Origin: Sulfitobacter geojensis
GTDB taxonomy: Bacteria; Pseudomonadota; Alphaproteobacteria; Rhodobacterales; Rhodobacteraceae
Direction: 5' to 3'
Assembly: GCF_000622325.1 (NCBI RefSeq)
Contig: NZ_JASE01000005.1
Location: 2,418,001 to 2,482,000 of the forward strand
DNA: 64,000 nucleotides
Positions 1 through 8,817 of this stretch are shown piece after piece (the stretch's first letter is position 1; each line of letters starts with the position of its first letter). The position numbers and the translations under genes are program-made. Below the pieces are notes generated by a model. The model was not told the origin of the DNA and did not search any database. It saw only the letters and a program-made list of their open reading frames with translations.

Positions 1-1
1 C

Positions 2-319
2 GCGACGCCCTTTGATGTCGAAGAGACGTTCTGGTCCCACCGCGACGACAGATGCACCTTTGACACCATGCTGGACGAATTCGCATTGCACACTGCGCCG
101 TTGGACCGGCTTGCCACCATTGTGCGCGCGGCGGACACCAATACCCATGACGCCGCCCCCCAAGCGGCCGGTCTGCTGGCGCTTTCTGTTGGCCTGTCGC
201 GCCAGTACAAGGATGATCTGGCGCAGCTTGGCGCGGGCATGGCATTATATGACGCGCTCTATCGCTGGGCGCGCGACGGGCAAGGGGAAGGCCATGACTG
301 GCCGGGTGGTAAAGCATGA
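2..319 (+). CDS. chrB: Chromate resistance protein ChrB, C-terminal part (cut by window edge)
   Basis: The frame is open from the window edge and ends at the TGA that overlaps the chrA start. The visible 105 residues match my memory of the C-terminal domain of ChrB: a W-S-H-R segment followed by C-T-F-D-T-M-L, then P-L-D-R-L-A-T-I-V-R and a closing A-L-Y-D-A-L-Y-R-W-A segment. In the family ChrB senses chromate and regulates, or assists, the ChrA efflux pump; that role is inferred here, not visible. The ATGA overlap means translational coupling with chrA. The N-terminal half and promoter lie upstream of the window. An internal ATG at 68 is not the true start, because the conserved segment continues in frame before it. 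Confidence 0.85.
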   Translation, partial: ATPFDVEETFWSHRDDRCTFDTMLDEFALHTAPLDRLATIVRAADTNTHDAAPQAAGLLALSVGLSRQYKDDLAQLGAGMALYDALYRWARDGQGEGHDWPGGKA

Positions 320-1563
320 GCACACCAAGCTGGTCACAGATGACCCGTGTCGTTGGCCGGATCGGGCTGTTGTCCTTTGGCGGTCCGGCGGCGCAAATCG
401 CGCTGATGCACCGCGAATTGGTAGAAACGCGCGACTGGCTGTCCGAGCCGGCCTATTTGCGCGCCCTCTCCTTGTGCATGCTCTTGCCCGGCCCCGAAGC
501 CATGCAGCTGGCAACCTATGCCGGCTGGCGCTTGCGTGGGACAGCCGGTGGTATTCTGGCGGGGCTTTTGTTCGTTGTCCCCGGTGCATTGCTCATCGCG
601 GTTCTGGCGCTGGGATACGCTTATTACGGCGGGTTGCCGCTGGTGCAGGCCGCGTTTCTGGGGATCAAGGCAGCTGTGATCATCGTGGTGTTTCAGGCGC
701 TGCGGAAAGTCGCAGGCAAGGCCCTGCACGGCAAACAGGGCTGGGCACTGGCAGGTTTATCCTTTCTGGCGTTGTTTGTGCTGGGGCTGCCCTTTCCCCT
801 GATCATTCTGGCGGCCGGCTTATGGGGGATGTTTGCGCATACCGGACCTGTCGGGGATATGGACCCTTCGCCGCCCCGCGCAGCCCGCAGCCTGAGAACA
901 CTGGCGCTTTGGGGCGTATTGTGGGTCACGCCGCTGGCCGTGCTTTGGGCATTGGATCAGGCGTTTCTATTGCAGCTGGGTCTGTTCTTTTCAAAGCTTG
1001 CGGTGGTGACATTTGGCGGCGCTTACGCTGTGCTGGCCTATATGACCCAGACCGTGGTGCAGGATTTCGGCTGGATCACCACCGCCCAGATGATCGATGC
1101 ATTGGGCCTCGCTGAAACCACACCGGGGCCGCTGATACTGGTCACCGAATTTGTGGCCCTTCTGGCAGGATTTGCGCAAACCGGCATATCAGGCGCGATC
1201 GCCGCCGGAGTCCTTGCACTTTGGGTCACCTTTACCCCTTGCTTTTTATGGATATTCCTCGCCGGCCCTTATCTCGAACGCATCTCGGCGCAGCCCCGCC
1301 TTGCCGGCGCTTTGCAGGCGATTACCGCAGCCGTGGTCGGGGTTATCGCCAATCTTTCGCTGTGGTTCGCACTGCATGTGCTGTTTGATCGCGTCCAGCC
1401 CGAAGCCCTCGCCGCCATGCCCCTGCCCGAGCTGCACAGTTTTAACCCTGCCGCCGCTGCCTTGACGCTTTTGGCGGGCATCTTGATGCTGGCCCTGCAT
1501 CGCGGTTTTGTCACGGCGATGTTCGTTTGCGCGGCAAGTGCTTTGGTCATTGCTGCGGTTTGA
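316..1563 (+). CDS. chrA: Chromate efflux transporter ChrA
   Basis: This is an inner-membrane transporter of the CHR family, expected to export chromate by proton-coupled antiport. The 415-residue length is that of the long two-domain form. Each half carries the family's glycine/proline pattern: L-S-F-G-G-P near residue 17 and P-G-P-E-A-M-Q-L near 57 in the first half, V-T-F-G-G-A-Y near 231 and T-P-G-P-L-I-L-V-T near 269 in the second. Hydrophobic segments fill most of the chain. The start overlaps the chrB stop (ATGA), so the two genes form a chrBA operon. Nothing in the sequence separates chromate from sulfate or another oxyanion as the substrate; chrB next door favours chromate. Confidence 0.92.
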   Translation: MSTPSWSQMTRVVGRIGLLSFGGPAAQIALMHRELVETRDWLSEPAYLRALSLCMLLPGPEAMQLATYAGWRLRGTAGGILAGLLFVVPGALLIAVLALGYAYYGGLPLVQAAFLGIKAAVIIVVFQALRKVAGKALHGKQGWALAGLSFLALFVLGLPFPLIILAAGLWGMFAHTGPVGDMDPSPPRAARSLRTLALWGVLWVTPLAVLWALDQAFLLQLGLFFSKLAVVTFGGAYAVLAYMTQTVVQDFGWITTAQMIDALGLAETTPGPLILVTEFVALLAGFAQTGISGAIAAGVLALWVTFTPCFLWIFLAGPYLERISAQPRLAGALQAITAAVVGVIANLSLWFALHVLFDRVQPEALAAMPLPELHSFNPAAAALTLLAGILMLALHRGFVTAMFVCAASALVIAAV

Positions 1564-1635
1564 CGCCAGACCCCCCTTTCCCTTGCTCGCAAAAGAAGTA
1601 TGGTACCGGTAACTAAGGGACGCTTCGAGGAACCA

Positions 1636-2118
1636 ATGAGCCGCGAGATTGACTATGGCAACCTGATGCATGACGCGATGCGGGGCCTGATCCGCAAAGT
1701 GTTGTTGGACGTGGCAGACCGTGGTTTGCCCGGCGAGCATCATTTTTTTATCACCTTCGATACATCCCACCCCGACGCCGAACTGGCCGACTGGTTGTCC
1801 GATCGCTATCCCGGTGAAATGACAGTGGTGATGCAGCATTGGTATGACGGGCTGGACGTCACCGAAGAAGGGTTTTCGATCACCCTGAACTTCGGCGATG
1901 CGCCAGAGCCGCTTTATATCCCTTATGATGCCATCCGCACATTCGTGGACCCCTCCGTCGAATTTGGACTGCGCTTCGAGCAGCAAGAGAACGAAGATGC
2001 GGATAAATCCGAAACGCAGGATCTGGAGCTAGAGCCACAGCCGGATGTCCCGGACACTCCGAAAGAGGCGAAAAGCAAGGACGCTGAAATCGTCTCACTT
2101 GATTCTTTCCGCAAATAG
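1636..2118 (+). CDS. sspB: SspB family ClpXP adaptor (alphaproteobacterial type)
   Basis: The 160-residue product begins S-R-E-I-D-Y-G-N-L-M-H-D-A-M-R-G-L and contains F-F-I-T-F-D-T near residue 35 and L-N-F-G-D-A-P-E-P-L-Y-I-P-Y near 80, the core of SspB. The last 40 residues are acidic and low-complexity and end in I-V-S-L-D-S-F-R-K. In the family this tail docks on the ClpX zinc domain and the core delivers ssrA-tagged substrates to ClpXP. I chose this ATG over an in-frame one 36 bases upstream because a GAGGA lies just before it and homologues begin at M-S-R-E-I-D-Y. It stands alone between chrA and fumC. Confidence 0.9.
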   Translation: MSREIDYGNLMHDAMRGLIRKVLLDVADRGLPGEHHFFITFDTSHPDAELADWLSDRYPGEMTVVMQHWYDGLDVTEEGFSITLNFGDAPEPLYIPYDAIRTFVDPSVEFGLRFEQQENEDADKSETQDLELEPQPDVPDTPKEAKSKDAEIVSLDSFRK

Positions 2119-2230
2119 CGGGCTCTTTCTATAAATGGACAGGCTTTCCTGCTGTCGCCCGATTGCGCTGACCCAAGGTCGGCGTTACACCCCACCGGGA
2201 ACGTAAAAAGGCAAGATCAGGAGCCCCAGC

Positions 2231-3622
2231 ATGGCGGATACCCGTACAGAAACCGATAGTTTTGGCCCGTTGGAAGTTCCTTCCGACAAATATTGGGGCG
2301 CACAGACCCAGCGCTCGATCATCAATTTCCCCATCGGTTGGGAACGTCAGCCCGTTGCGATCATCCGCGCCTTGGGCGTGATCAAAAAGGCCTGCGCCGA
2401 AGTAAACCTTGGTTTCGGTGATCTGGATGCTGAACTGGCCCCCGCAATCAAAGAAGCCGCGCAGGAAGTGATCGACGGCAAATTCGATGACAACTTTCCA
2501 TTGGTCGTCTGGCAGACAGGGTCCGGTACCCAGTCCAATATGAACTCGAACGAGGTGATTTCGAACCGCGCGATCGAGATCTTGGGCGGTGTGATGGGAT
2601 CGAAATCGCCTGTCCACCCCAACGACCATTGCAATATGGGCCAGTCTTCGAACGATACTTTCCCGACGGCCATGCACGTGGCCATCGGCATGGTCGCGCG
2701 CGACACGCTGCTGCCCGGCCTGCGCAAGCTGCACGATGCATTGGTAGCCAAATCGGATGAATTCAAAGACATCATCAAGATTGGCCGCACCCATACGCAG
2801 GATGCGACACCGCTGACACTGGGTCAGGAGTTTGGCGGCTATGCCCACCAGATGGCCAAAGGCATTGCGCGTGTCGAAGCTTGCCTGCCCGATATTTACG
2901 AGCTGGCCCAAGGCGGCACAGCCGTGGGCACCGGCCTGAACACCCGCAAGGGCTTTGCCGAGAAAGTCGCAGCCGAGATCGCGGCAATCACCGACCTGCC
3001 CTTTGTCACCGCCCCCAACAAGTTCGAAGCATTGGCCGCCCATGACGCGATGGTCATGTTCTCGGGCGCGCTGAAGACTGTTGCGGCATCCATGTTCAAG
3101 ATTGCCAACGACATGCGCCTTCTGGGGTCCGGACCGCGCTCTGGTCTGGGCGAATTGATCCTGCCGGAGAACGAGCCGGGCAGCTCGATCATGCCGGGCA
3201 AGGTGAACCCGACGCAGGCCGAAGCGCTGACGATGGTATGTGCCCACGTCATGGGCAATGACGCCGCCGTCGGTTTTGCCGGATCGCAAGGTCACTTTGA
3301 GCTGAACGTCTACAACCCGATGATGAGCTACAACGTGTTGCAATCCATGCAACTGCTTGGCGATGCTGCGGGCAGTTTCACCGACAACATGGTCGTCGGC
3401 ACGCTGGCCAATGAGCCGCGGATCGAAAAGCTGATGAAAGAAAGCCTGATGCTGGTGACAGCACTGGCCCCGACAATCGGCTATGACAACGCCACCAAGG
3501 TCGCCAAGACCGCGCATAAGAACGGCACAACCCTGAAAGAAGAAGCAATCGCGCTGGGATTTGTCGACGCGGAAACCTTTGACCGTGTGGTGCGGCCCGA
3601 AGACATGATCGGCCCCAAATAG
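2231..3622 (+). CDS. fumC: Class II fumarate hydratase (fumarase C)
   Basis: This cytosolic TCA-cycle enzyme interconverts fumarate and L-malate without an iron-sulfur cluster. At 463 residues it has the usual class II length. Family landmarks are present: [10 protein letters not shown] near residue 97, S-S-N-D-T-F-P-T near 139, G-R-T-H-T-Q-D-A near 185, and the signature [12 protein letters not shown] near 317. An AGGAG lies about 10 bases before the ATG. It is followed at short spacing by a DUF4169 gene and a ribbon-helix-helix gene in the same direction, a cluster seen in relatives. Confidence 0.97.
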   Translation: MADTRTETDSFGPLEVPSDKYWGAQTQRSIINFPIGWERQPVAIIRALGVIKKACAEVNLGFGDLDAELAPAIKEAAQEVIDGKFDDNFPLVVWQTGSGTQSNMNSNEVISNRAIEILGGVMGSKSPVHPNDHCNMGQSSNDTFPTAMHVAIGMVARDTLLPGLRKLHDALVAKSDEFKDIIKIGRTHTQDATPLTLGQEFGGYAHQMAKGIARVEACLPDIYELAQGGTAVGTGLNTRKGFAEKVAAEIAAITDLPFVTAPNKFEALAAHDAMVMFSGALKTVAASMFKIANDMRLLGSGPRSGLGELILPENEPGSSIMPGKVNPTQAEALTMVCAHVMGNDAAVGFAGSQGHFELNVYNPMMSYNVLQSMQLLGDAAGSFTDNMVVGTLANEPRIEKLMKESLMLVTALAPTIGYDNATKVAKTAHKNGTTLKEEAIALGFVDAETFDRVVRPEDMIGPK

Positions 3623-3631
3623 GATCGTTTC

Positions 3632-3808
3632 ATGAGCACGCCGATCAACCTGAACAAAGCCCGAAAGGAGCGCACCCGCGCCTCCCGCAAGGCCCGCGCG
3701 GATGAAAATGCTGTGCGATTTGGACAGACCAAGGCGACAAAAGACGAACTGAAGGCGCGCGCCGAAAAAGACGCGCGCCTTCTGGACGGGCATAAACGCG
3801 AAACATGA
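3632..3808 (+). CDS. DUF4169 family small basic protein
   Basis: The 58-residue protein is rich in Lys, Arg, Ala and Glu and predicted to be mostly helical. The N-terminus S-T-P-I-N-L-N-K-A-R-K followed by D-E-N-A-V-R-F-G-Q-T-K matches DUF4169, a family of unknown function found mainly in alphaproteobacteria. It lies 9 bases after fumC and overlaps the next gene by ATGA, so translation of the pair is probably coupled. The basic composition would suit RNA or DNA contact, but nothing proves this. The gene is easily missed because of its size. Confidence 0.8.
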   Translation: MSTPINLNKARKERTRASRKARADENAVRFGQTKATKDELKARAEKDARLLDGHKRET

Positions 3809-4038
3809 GCGGGCGCCCTGTCAAACATTCCGTCACCCTTAAGGGACATCGCACGTCGGTGTCGCTTGAGGATGAATTCTGGAACGAGTTTCGCGATCTG
3901 GCTGACGAAATGGACATGCCGATCAATGCGCTGGTGGCGCAAATCGACGAAGCGCGCGGCATGGAAATGGGGCTTGCCTCTGCCATCCGGCTGTTTGTGC
4001 TCCGCGCGTTAAAGGATCGTTTACCAAACGGCGAATAG
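3805..4038 (+). CDS. Ribbon-helix-helix domain protein
   Basis: The 77-residue protein carries a short beta segment (H-R-T-S-V-S-L-E) followed by two helices (E-F-W-N-E-F-R-D-L-A and I-N-A-L-V-A-Q-I-D-E-A-R), the layout of a ribbon-helix-helix fold of the type often annotated as RHH_4. Such proteins usually dimerise and bind DNA through the strand. It overlaps the DUF4169 gene by ATGA and sits in the fumC operon, so it could regulate fumC or act with DUF4169; neither is shown. The target is unknown. Confidence 0.75.
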   Translation: MSGRPVKHSVTLKGHRTSVSLEDEFWNEFRDLADEMDMPINALVAQIDEARGMEMGLASAIRLFVLRALKDRLPNGE

Positions 4039-4046
4039 GGGCGAGG

Positions 4047-4277
4047 ATGCACTGCCTGTCCTCACCTCTGACCACCCAAGAATGGATAATTGACCTTTTC
4101 AGCGCGCGCGCGGCTGCGACCGGCAGTGTCGTTCGACAAAAAAAGCGCGACATCGAACGCAATCTTGGCATGAAAGAATTCAAGGGCGCGCTGCGCAGGC
4201 GAGGTTTTCGCGCCATCGAGAATGCCGGACAGATCGTGATTTTCTGTAATCACGAACCTGTCCGCGCAATCCTGTGA
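4047..4277 (+). CDS. Conserved small protein of unknown function
   Basis: The 76-residue protein has a recognisable core, E-W-I-I-D-L-F-S-A-R-A-A near residue 12 and R-R-G-F-R-A-I-E-N-A-G-Q then F-C-N-H near 50-68. I recall similar small proteins in Rhodobacterales, some carrying an unlikely enzyme name (phosphoribosylanthranilate isomerase) for which there is no support here: it is far too short for a TIM barrel. It begins 8 bases after the RHH gene, with GGGGCGAGG directly before the ATG, and is probably the last gene of the fumC operon. I do not know its function. Confidence 0.65.
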   Translation: MHCLSSPLTTQEWIIDLFSARAAATGSVVRQKKRDIERNLGMKEFKGALRRRGFRAIENAGQIVIFCNHEPVRAIL

Positions 4278-4278
4278 T

Positions 4279-4330
4279 CGTTTTCTTTCAAAGAAAACGG
4301 TCGGAAACTTTGAAAGTTTCCGTTTTGTTA
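4279..4330. terminator. Twin perfect palindromes, bidirectional terminator
   Basis: Two consecutive hairpins, each with a perfect 10-bp stem around a single central base, occupy 4279-4299 and 4302-4322. The second is followed by TTTTGTT on the plus strand. They lie between the end of the fumC operon and the end of the convergent aldolase gene, so they probably stop transcription from both sides. Confidence 0.7.
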
Positions 4331-5221
4331 GGCGACCGATGCGTCGAAAATCTTGCCGATATTCGCGCCCAAGGCCGCGTTGAAACCGTCATCCGTCATT
4401 TTCACGTTCAACCCTTCGGTCAAGGCGCGTGAAAAGCTGGCGATCATCTTGGTGTTCCGCCCCAATCGTGCGCAGGCCTCGTCCGTTGAATAGCCCCCCG
4501 ACAACGCCACGACCCGCAGCACATTGGCATGATCCGCCAGCGCGTCATAAATGCCTGCCTTTTCCGGCAAGGTCAGTTTGAGCATGACAATTTCGTCCGC
4601 CGTCAATGTCTCGACGTGACGCATCAGGGCGCTGGCCAGCATCTCTTCTGCTTCTGCCTTGGTCTGCGACTGGATGTTCACCTCAGGCTCGATGATCGGC
4701 ACAAGTCCGGCGGCGCAAACCTGCCGCGCCACGTCGAACTGTTGGGCCACGACCGCTTCGATCCCCGCCTCGTCAGCCGCGTGGATAACCGAACGTTCCT
4801 TGGTGCCGAAAATGCCCGCCTGCGCGGCGCGCGACAGCAATCCGTCCAGCTCGGGCATAGGTTTCAGCACCTGCACACCATTGGCTTCGTCTTCCAAACC
4901 TTTGTCAATTTTGAGAAACGGCACAACACCGCGATCTTCCCATAGCAATTGCGCCACCGGCTTGCCGTTGATTTCCCCGTCCATGGTGCGTTCGAACAGG
5001 ATCGCACCGATCACTTTTTCAGAGGTAAACGCATCCGCCAGAATGATACGCGCACGCATGTCGTGCATCGCTTGAAACATCTCTGCGTCACCGTTGTAAT
5101 CGCTTGGCTCAACGCCATAAAGGCTCAGCGCCTTGGGGGTGGACCCGCCGGACTGGTCGAGCGCTGCAATAAAACCCTTGCCGCTTTCCATCTGCGCTTT
5201 TTGTGCTGCGTTAAGTGCCAT
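4328..5221 (-). CDS. fda: Class I fructose-bisphosphate aldolase
   Basis: This enzyme cleaves fructose 1,6-bisphosphate to dihydroxyacetone phosphate and glyceraldehyde 3-phosphate, working by a lysine Schiff base. The 297-residue length and the N-terminal G-F-I-A-A-L-D-Q-S-G-G-S-T-P-K-A-L are typical of the short bacterial class I family known from Staphylococcus. V-P-I-I-E-P-E-V lies near residue 174 and the candidate Schiff-base lysine is in E-I-V-M-L-K-L-T-L-P near 215. A G-G-Y-S-T-D-E-A segment follows near 243. It is 72 bases downstream of the P450 gene on the same strand but has no obvious functional tie to it. Confidence 0.92.
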   Translation of the reverse strand: MALNAAQKAQMESGKGFIAALDQSGGSTPKALSLYGVEPSDYNGDAEMFQAMHDMRARIILADAFTSEKVIGAILFERTMDGEINGKPVAQLLWEDRGVVPFLKIDKGLEDEANGVQVLKPMPELDGLLSRAAQAGIFGTKERSVIHAADEAGIEAVVAQQFDVARQVCAAGLVPIIEPEVNIQSQTKAEAEEMLASALMRHVETLTADEIVMLKLTLPEKAGIYDALADHANVLRVVALSGGYSTDEACARLGRNTKMIASFSRALTEGLNVKMTDDGFNAALGANIGKIFDASVA

Positions 5222-5293
5222 GGCTGGTGATCCCCGTGATTTTGATTCCGCTTTCAGGCGTGTCTAATCCAAACCGGCGACGGATGATAGAAC

Positions 5294-6646
5294 CTACCGC
5301 CGTTCCAGCCGCAACCAGATGCCCTTGTCCGACCGCACGGTCAGATGCGCCAAGGGCACCGGCACACGCGCAGGGTCAGCAACCACGCGGAAATCCCGCA
5401 AAATGCGCGACAGAATCAAGGGCCCCTCGACCATAGCGAACCCGGCCCCCGTGCACACCCGCGCACCAGCCGAGAAGGGAATATAGGCCTCGCGGCTGCA
5501 TTGCTTGCCATTTTCGGTCTGCCATCGCGCCGGATCAAAGCCGTCAGGATTGTCCCACAGCCGTTCGTGGCGGTGCAGATGCCACGGGCTGAGCACAATT
5601 TGCGATCCCTTCCCCACATCGCGGTCCCGAAACCGTTCGGGGCAAGATGCCTCGCGCACCATCATCGGCACCGGCGGATAAAGGCGCAGCGTTTCGCGAA
5701 AAACATCTCGGCTGAGCCGCAGCTTAGACATCACATTGAAATCGCAATTTTCCAGCGCCTGCGCTTCCGCCGCGACACGGTCCTGCCATTCAGGATGGGT
5801 CGCGAGCAAATACAGGGCCCAAGCCAGGGCCGAAGCGCTGGTTTCATGCCCCGCCAGAAAAAAGATTGCGACCTGATCAACCATTTCGCTTTCGTCAAAA
5901 CAGGCCCCTGTGACCGGATCTGCCGTGGTCATGATCTTGGAGGCCAGATCGTCGGGCGCGGTGCCCGCTGTTATATCTTGCGTGCGTTGATGGGTCAGTT
6001 CGGTGATCAAAGCGCGGATTTTATCGGCGCTTGCTTTGGTTCCACGGCGGAAAAACCGTGGCATCCAGCGCGGCAGCGGAATGAAGGCAGCGAGGTTCAG
6101 CAGGGGCTGCGAGCGCTGATAGACGCGGAATTCATCAAACACCGCCCGCGCGATGTGATGTTCTATGGGGATGGAAAACAGCGTGCGACAAATCACATCG
6201 GCGGCCACATGACTGGTCACTGCCTCAATCTCCAAATCCTCGCCAACGCGCGGTTCGATCCGTGCCGCTGCGGCTTCGGCCGCCGCCCACATGGCGGGAA
6301 ATACCTCCCGCAGACGCCCGCCCTCGAATGCGGGATCAATGATACGGCGCTGGCGTTTCCAGGTTTCGCCATTGCTCACAAACACGCCCGTGCCCAGCAG
6401 CGGGCGCAGCCCTTCACTGACCCTTTGTGACTTGGGGAAATCATCGGGGCGATCTTTCAGAACTGTTTTGATCAATGCCGGCTGGTTGATCAGATAGCTG
6501 CGGAAAAACGGCGTTTTGAATTCCGCCATCCACGCCCGATAAAGGCGCGCAGGCTGGGCGGACAGAATGTCGGCGCGAAACAGTTTGGCATATCGCCAAA
6601 GCGACACTTTGCGCGGTCGGCTGGGCGGTTTGGGTGGCAAACTCAT
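5294..6646 (-). CDS. Cytochrome P450
   Basis: A 450-residue P450 monooxygenase with all core motifs: the I-helix oxygen-binding A-G-H-E-T-S near residue 270, the K-helix E-T-L-R near 330, and the heme loop F-S-A-G-A-R-V-C-T-G near 395 with the axial cysteine. The N-terminus is basic and proline-rich and I see no clear membrane anchor, so it is probably soluble. The substrate is unknown; long-chain fatty acids or terpenoids are possible by family analogy only. The gene overlaps the upstream membrane hydrolase-like gene by ATGA, so the two proteins are likely made together. No ferredoxin or reductase gene is nearby. Confidence 0.93.
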   Translation of the reverse strand: MSLPPKPPSRPRKVSLWRYAKLFRADILSAQPARLYRAWMAEFKTPFFRSYLINQPALIKTVLKDRPDDFPKSQRVSEGLRPLLGTGVFVSNGETWKRQRRIIDPAFEGGRLREVFPAMWAAAEAAAARIEPRVGEDLEIEAVTSHVAADVICRTLFSIPIEHHIARAVFDEFRVYQRSQPLLNLAAFIPLPRWMPRFFRRGTKASADKIRALITELTHQRTQDITAGTAPDDLASKIMTTADPVTGACFDESEMVDQVAIFFLAGHETSASALAWALYLLATHPEWQDRVAAEAQALENCDFNVMSKLRLSRDVFRETLRLYPPVPMMVREASCPERFRDRDVGKGSQIVLSPWHLHRHERLWDNPDGFDPARWQTENGKQCSREAYIPFSAGARVCTGAGFAMVEGPLILSRILRDFRVVADPARVPVPLAHLTVRSDKGIWLRLERR

Positions 6647-7905
6647 GCGGCAATCGACGTGTATTTGCTGACCGCGCGGTCGATGCGCGATTTGCTCGGC
6701 GGACGATCTGCATAGCGATCCGCCAGCGTCATAGGACCGGCTGTGATCTGAAAATAGTCGTAATCCTTGGGCCGGTCAAAAGCGCAAAGATATTGAAAAT
6801 GCAGCCGGAAAAACCGCCAACGCAGTTCTTTCCAACGCTTCGGGCTAAGCGTCTGGGTGAAAGCCGCTGAAAACACCAATGGCCATTTCTTGTCCGTCGG
6901 AGCAACACCGGAGACGGAAACCGGATCACAAAGAGCAAATGAACACCCGTCCCCGGGGGCGGTCACATCCACCCATGTCACTTCATCCCGTGCAGAAAGA
7001 TAACGCAGATCAGCGCGCAAGCGATGAGCATCAGACAGGAAAGACACCATCGGTACGACCTGTCCCAAAGACAGAAAAGACAGCGATGGACCGCTAGCAG
7101 GCACCCTGCCCTGACGGATCAGGTCCGCAAGAATCGACACCCCCAGATGCGCGCCGGAAGAATGGCCAACGACCAGAACTTCGTCCGCGTCGCTTTGCAG
7201 GGCGGTTGCGATGGTCTCGGTGAATACCGCAATCCGCGCGTCCAACTCTGGCGGATTGGCCCCTTTGGACGAGGCTGAATAAGAGTAATCATGCATCAGG
7301 TAATAGGCGTAAAACTTGCCGTCCAGCTTTTTGAACCAGCGCAGCAGGGCGACACCGCTGATCAATCCAACGGAAGCTGCCACTGCGGTCCCGCCTAGGG
7401 CGGCATCCTCTGGCCCTGTCACCAACCCCACAGCCAGCGCTGTAATATATCCCGCCAGTTGCCCGATGGCCCAGCCCAACATCACAGCCAGCGCCAGCTG
7501 CAAAAGCAACATCCCCACCGGATAAAGCGCCGCGATCACTGGCCCTTTGCGCAGCTTCATCAACCGCCACAGGGCACCGGACCCGATATAGATCCAAGCC
7601 GTGCGGAGCAGCTGTAGGTAGGTCGCAGGGATAGACGTGCTCATGCTGTCGCGCACGATGTCGGACCAGACAAGGACTTCGACATCGCAATGCACCGGTG
7701 CCGCATCGATAACCGCATCCACAGACCAGCCGTAGTTTTCGCCAGCCGGTTTTGCCGTTAACCCGATCTCATAACCAGAAATAGCCGCCTGCGCTGCGCT
7801 TTCGCTGCGGTACAACTCGCGGTAGCGGCGCGGGTGAATCGGATCATAGCCCGGGATGTAAAACACCCGGCGCTGTTTCACGCGATCTGTTGATGTCTTG
7901 CCCAT
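6643..7905 (-). CDS. Membrane protein with a serine-hydrolase-like motif
   Basis: The product is about 420 residues. It opens with R-V-F-Y-I-P-G-Y-D-P, a lipase-like oxyanion loop, has two strongly hydrophobic segments near residues 130-160 and 165-195, and carries V-L-V-V-G-H-S-S-G-A-H near 250, a nucleophile-elbow G-x-S-x-G. This suggests an alpha/beta hydrolase with an inserted membrane hairpin. I recognise no named family. An ATG 18 bases upstream (7923) is possible; I prefer 7905 because GAGGGC precedes it at good spacing. Its stop overlaps the P450 start by ATGA, implying a shared pathway, perhaps a lipid or ester acted on by both. Confidence 0.7.
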   Translation of the reverse strand: MGKTSTDRVKQRRVFYIPGYDPIHPRRYRELYRSESAAQAAISGYEIGLTAKPAGENYGWSVDAVIDAAPVHCDVEVLVWSDIVRDSMSTSIPATYLQLLRTAWIYIGSGALWRLMKLRKGPVIAALYPVGMLLLQLALAVMLGWAIGQLAGYITALAVGLVTGPEDAALGGTAVAASVGLISGVALLRWFKKLDGKFYAYYLMHDYSYSASSKGANPPELDARIAVFTETIATALQSDADEVLVVGHSSGAHLGVSILADLIRQGRVPASGPSLSFLSLGQVVPMVSFLSDAHRLRADLRYLSARDEVTWVDVTAPGDGCSFALCDPVSVSGVAPTDKKWPLVFSAAFTQTLSPKRWKELRWRFFRLHFQYLCAFDRPKDYDYFQITAGPMTLADRYADRPPSKSRIDRAVSKYTSIAA

Positions 7906-7970
7906 AGCGCCCTCTTTGCCCATACCCTAGCCGCGAATTTGGACAAGGGTAAGGCTTTGACGGTGCCGAA

Positions 7971-8723
7971 TTACCCCAACAATCCAAGCGCCGGAAAGGT
8001 ATCAAGCAACCAGAAGGCCAAGGTGGTAAAGGCACCGGTCACCATCATGATCCCGACGACCACCAGCAACCCCCCCATCACCCGTTCAATGGTTTTCATG
8101 TGGCGTTTCAGGCGGTTCATCACCCCCATGGCGCGGGTAATGAACATTGCGGCCAGCAGGAATGGAATACCAAGACCCGCGGCATAAACGCCAAGCAACA
8201 ATGTCCCTTTGGCCAAAGATGCCTCGGAAGCGGCCAAGGACAGGATCGCCCCCAGTTGCGGACCAATGCAGGGCGTCCAGCCAAAGGCAAAGGCAAGCCC
8301 AAGCACATAAGCGCCAAAGCTGGAACCACCTTTGTCACCGGCATCCAGACGGGCCTCTTGATCAAGGAAAGGGATGCGGAACAGCCCAAGGAAATGCAGG
8401 CCGAAAACAATGATCACCACACCGGACACTTGTGCAAAGAGCACCTGATTTTGCAGGAAAAACGCCCCGAAGGCCGAAGCCGTAAACCCAAGGATCAAGA
8501 ACACCGTGCTGAGCCCCATGACAAAGAACAACGCGGCGATCACCGCCTTGCGCCGGCCCGCGTCCTGCGTGGACATATCATTCAGGGAAACCCCGCTCAT
8601 ATAGGCCAGATAGGGCGGCACGATGGGCAAAACACAGGGGCTGAGAAAGCTGACAACACCCGCGATCAGGGCGATCAACATAGCAGGCAGCAGGCCCGCA
8701 TCAATGAGTTCAATACCAAACAT
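7971..8723 (-). CDS. ccdA: Cytochrome c biogenesis protein CcdA
   Basis: CcdA carries reducing equivalents across the inner membrane to periplasmic thioredoxin-like partners for cytochrome c maturation. The 250-residue product has about six membrane segments and the two conserved cysteine motifs: F-L-S-P-C-V-L-P-I-V-P-P near residue 26 and G-W-T-P-C-I-G-P near 148. The frame stays open upstream for 75 more codons, but GAGGGC just before this ATG and the usual family N-terminus mark the start. It diverges from the TusA-like gene and heads a minus-strand run with the hydrolase, P450 and aldolase genes. Confidence 0.93.
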   Translation of the reverse strand: MFGIELIDAGLLPAMLIALIAGVVSFLSPCVLPIVPPYLAYMSGVSLNDMSTQDAGRRKAVIAALFFVMGLSTVFLILGFTASAFGAFFLQNQVLFAQVSGVVIIVFGLHFLGLFRIPFLDQEARLDAGDKGGSSFGAYVLGLAFAFGWTPCIGPQLGAILSLAASEASLAKGTLLLGVYAAGLGIPFLLAAMFITRAMGVMNRLKRHMKTIERVMGGLLVVVGIMMVTGAFTTLAFWLLDTFPALGLLG

Positions 8724-8817
8724 GCCCTCACCCTTAGCGGGGATGCAGGGCGGCGTCACGCGGCCAATGGTCACAAGACTGTGGACGCGGTGTAACATCT
8801 GGCGTACTGCGCGGGGC

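Noticed and set aside
12..1115. 367-codon frame over chrB' and chrA
   Set aside because: Out of frame with both recognisable genes; Arg/Gly-rich product typical of a shifted frame.
2129..3793. 554-codon open frame opposite fumC
   Set aside because: Antisense shadow of a highly conserved gene in GC-rich DNA; composition is not protein-like.
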